From Diphasiastrum complanatum (Eukaryota; Streptophyta; Lycopodiopsida; Lycopodiales; Lycopodiaceae): DNA of 64,000 nt. Each line of letters opens with the position of its first letter. Positions within the stretch are counted from its first letter, which is position 1. Positions 63,421-64,000 of the stretch are shown piece by piece. Position numbers and translations under genes: made by a program. The notes beneath the pieces were generated by a model that was not told the DNA's origin, searched no databases, and worked only from the letters and a program-made list of their open reading frames with translations. The DNA is taken from assembly GCA_029204225.1 (NCBI GenBank), contig CM055095.1:26643312-26707311 (forward strand). The letters run 5' to 3'.

Positions 63421-64000
63421 TACTTTGCATCATAGATTAGGACATTTGAATCATACATATGTGTTGAACATGTCCAAAAAATCCCTAGCACTTGATCTCG
63501 ATTATCCAATCAACATAGTCGACCTCCCTGTCTGTCATAGCTGCATCATTGAAAAACAGACTAGGATTCATTTTAGATCAAGTCATAGACATGCAGCAAG
63601 AAATGTTCTAGATGTTGTTCATTCAAATATATGTGGTCCAATGCAAACTCTGTCGTTGCTTGATGCAAACTATTTCATTACCTTCATTGACGAATATTCG
63701 AGAAGAACAGTTGTTTATTATATTAAGCAGAAATCAGAGGCTTTCAAAATCTTTCAACAATTTAAAGAGCGTGCAAAAAAAGAAACTGGTAAAATAATCA
63801 AAGCAATGAGATTCGACAATGGGGGAGAATGCATCTCTACCAAATTCAAGGAGTATTGCCTTAACAACGACATTGAGCAACAATACATTACCTCCTATTC
63901 ACCTCAGTCGAATGGACTTGTAGAGAGAAAGAATAGAACCTTAGTCAAATCGGCCAAGTGTATGCTTGCTTATGCGACTCTTCAAAAATCCTTCTGGGCT
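63421..64000 (+). pseudogene. E7 integrase, partial
   Basis: RLGHLNHTYVLNMSKKSLAL and CHSCIIEKQTR form the zinc domain. The core is LDVVHSNICGPM (first catalytic Asp is Asn), FITFIDEYSRRTVVYYIKQK, MRFDNGGECIS (Asp kept), YSPQSNGLVERKNRT (Glu kept) and KSFWA at the window end. The stretch from about 63590 is in one open frame. Confidence 0.9.

Larger units (their letters stand above)
62656..64000 (+). mobile_element. E7: start of a C2-family copia element, runs off the window
   Basis: Plus-strand gag tail, protease and integrase similar to C2. The left side is truncated, with no LTR or primer site. It continues past the window end. Confidence 0.85.

Overview
The window looks like heterochromatic, transposon-rich DNA from a land plant. 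The evidence is AT-rich sequence, spliceosomal introns, Ty1-copia elements primed by initiator tRNA-Met (tggtatcagagc primer sites), very long (AG/CT)n microsatellites and a plant-type zinc alcohol dehydrogenase gene. I cannot name the species. The only gene that looks intact is that dehydrogenase, on the minus strand at 17041-19858 (10 coding exons, 384 residues). Nearly everything else is LTR retrotransposons in various stages of decay, many inserted into one another.

Layout. 1-3960: old degraded DNA with two short tandem duplications and a possible reverse-transcriptase relic. 3970-6340: 3' end of a plus-strand copia element (E1) with an LTR holding a 138-bp CT tract. 6406-14138: a plus-strand copia relic (E3) whose 5' LTR was split by a minus-strand copia element (C2, 6506-11978) with perfect 5-bp target duplications. 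14255-17040: no gene seen. 17041-20334: the dehydrogenase gene and a probable 5' UTR exon. 21600-23724 and 24129-37358: two inverted copies of an unclassified LTR element (H) carrying an unusual ORF just upstream of its polypurine tract. The second copy is split by copia element E4 (25623-36920), which is itself split inside gag by a 6.9-kb non-coding LTR element (L1, 26528-33386). 37359-44306: minus-strand copia relics (E6, E11) and a truncated second copy of the non-coding element (L2, 39821-43570). 44918-55672: plus-strand copia element E5 with both LTRs, interrupted in gag by a gag-only LTR element (N2, 46106-51167). 56326-64000: minus-strand copia E8, a plus-strand copia scrap, minus-strand copia E9 with its 3' LTR, and the start of a plus-strand relative of C2 (E7) running off the window.

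No element appears able to move by its own proteins. Each has stops, frameshifts, loss of catalytic residues or internal deletions, most often in reverse transcriptase. The points most worth following are the H-element ORF in the position where plant retroelements carry env-like genes, the large non-coding element with TG...TA LTR ends, and the gag-only element with three zinc knuckles. I found no CRISPR array, rRNA, tRNA gene or prokaryotic-type system.
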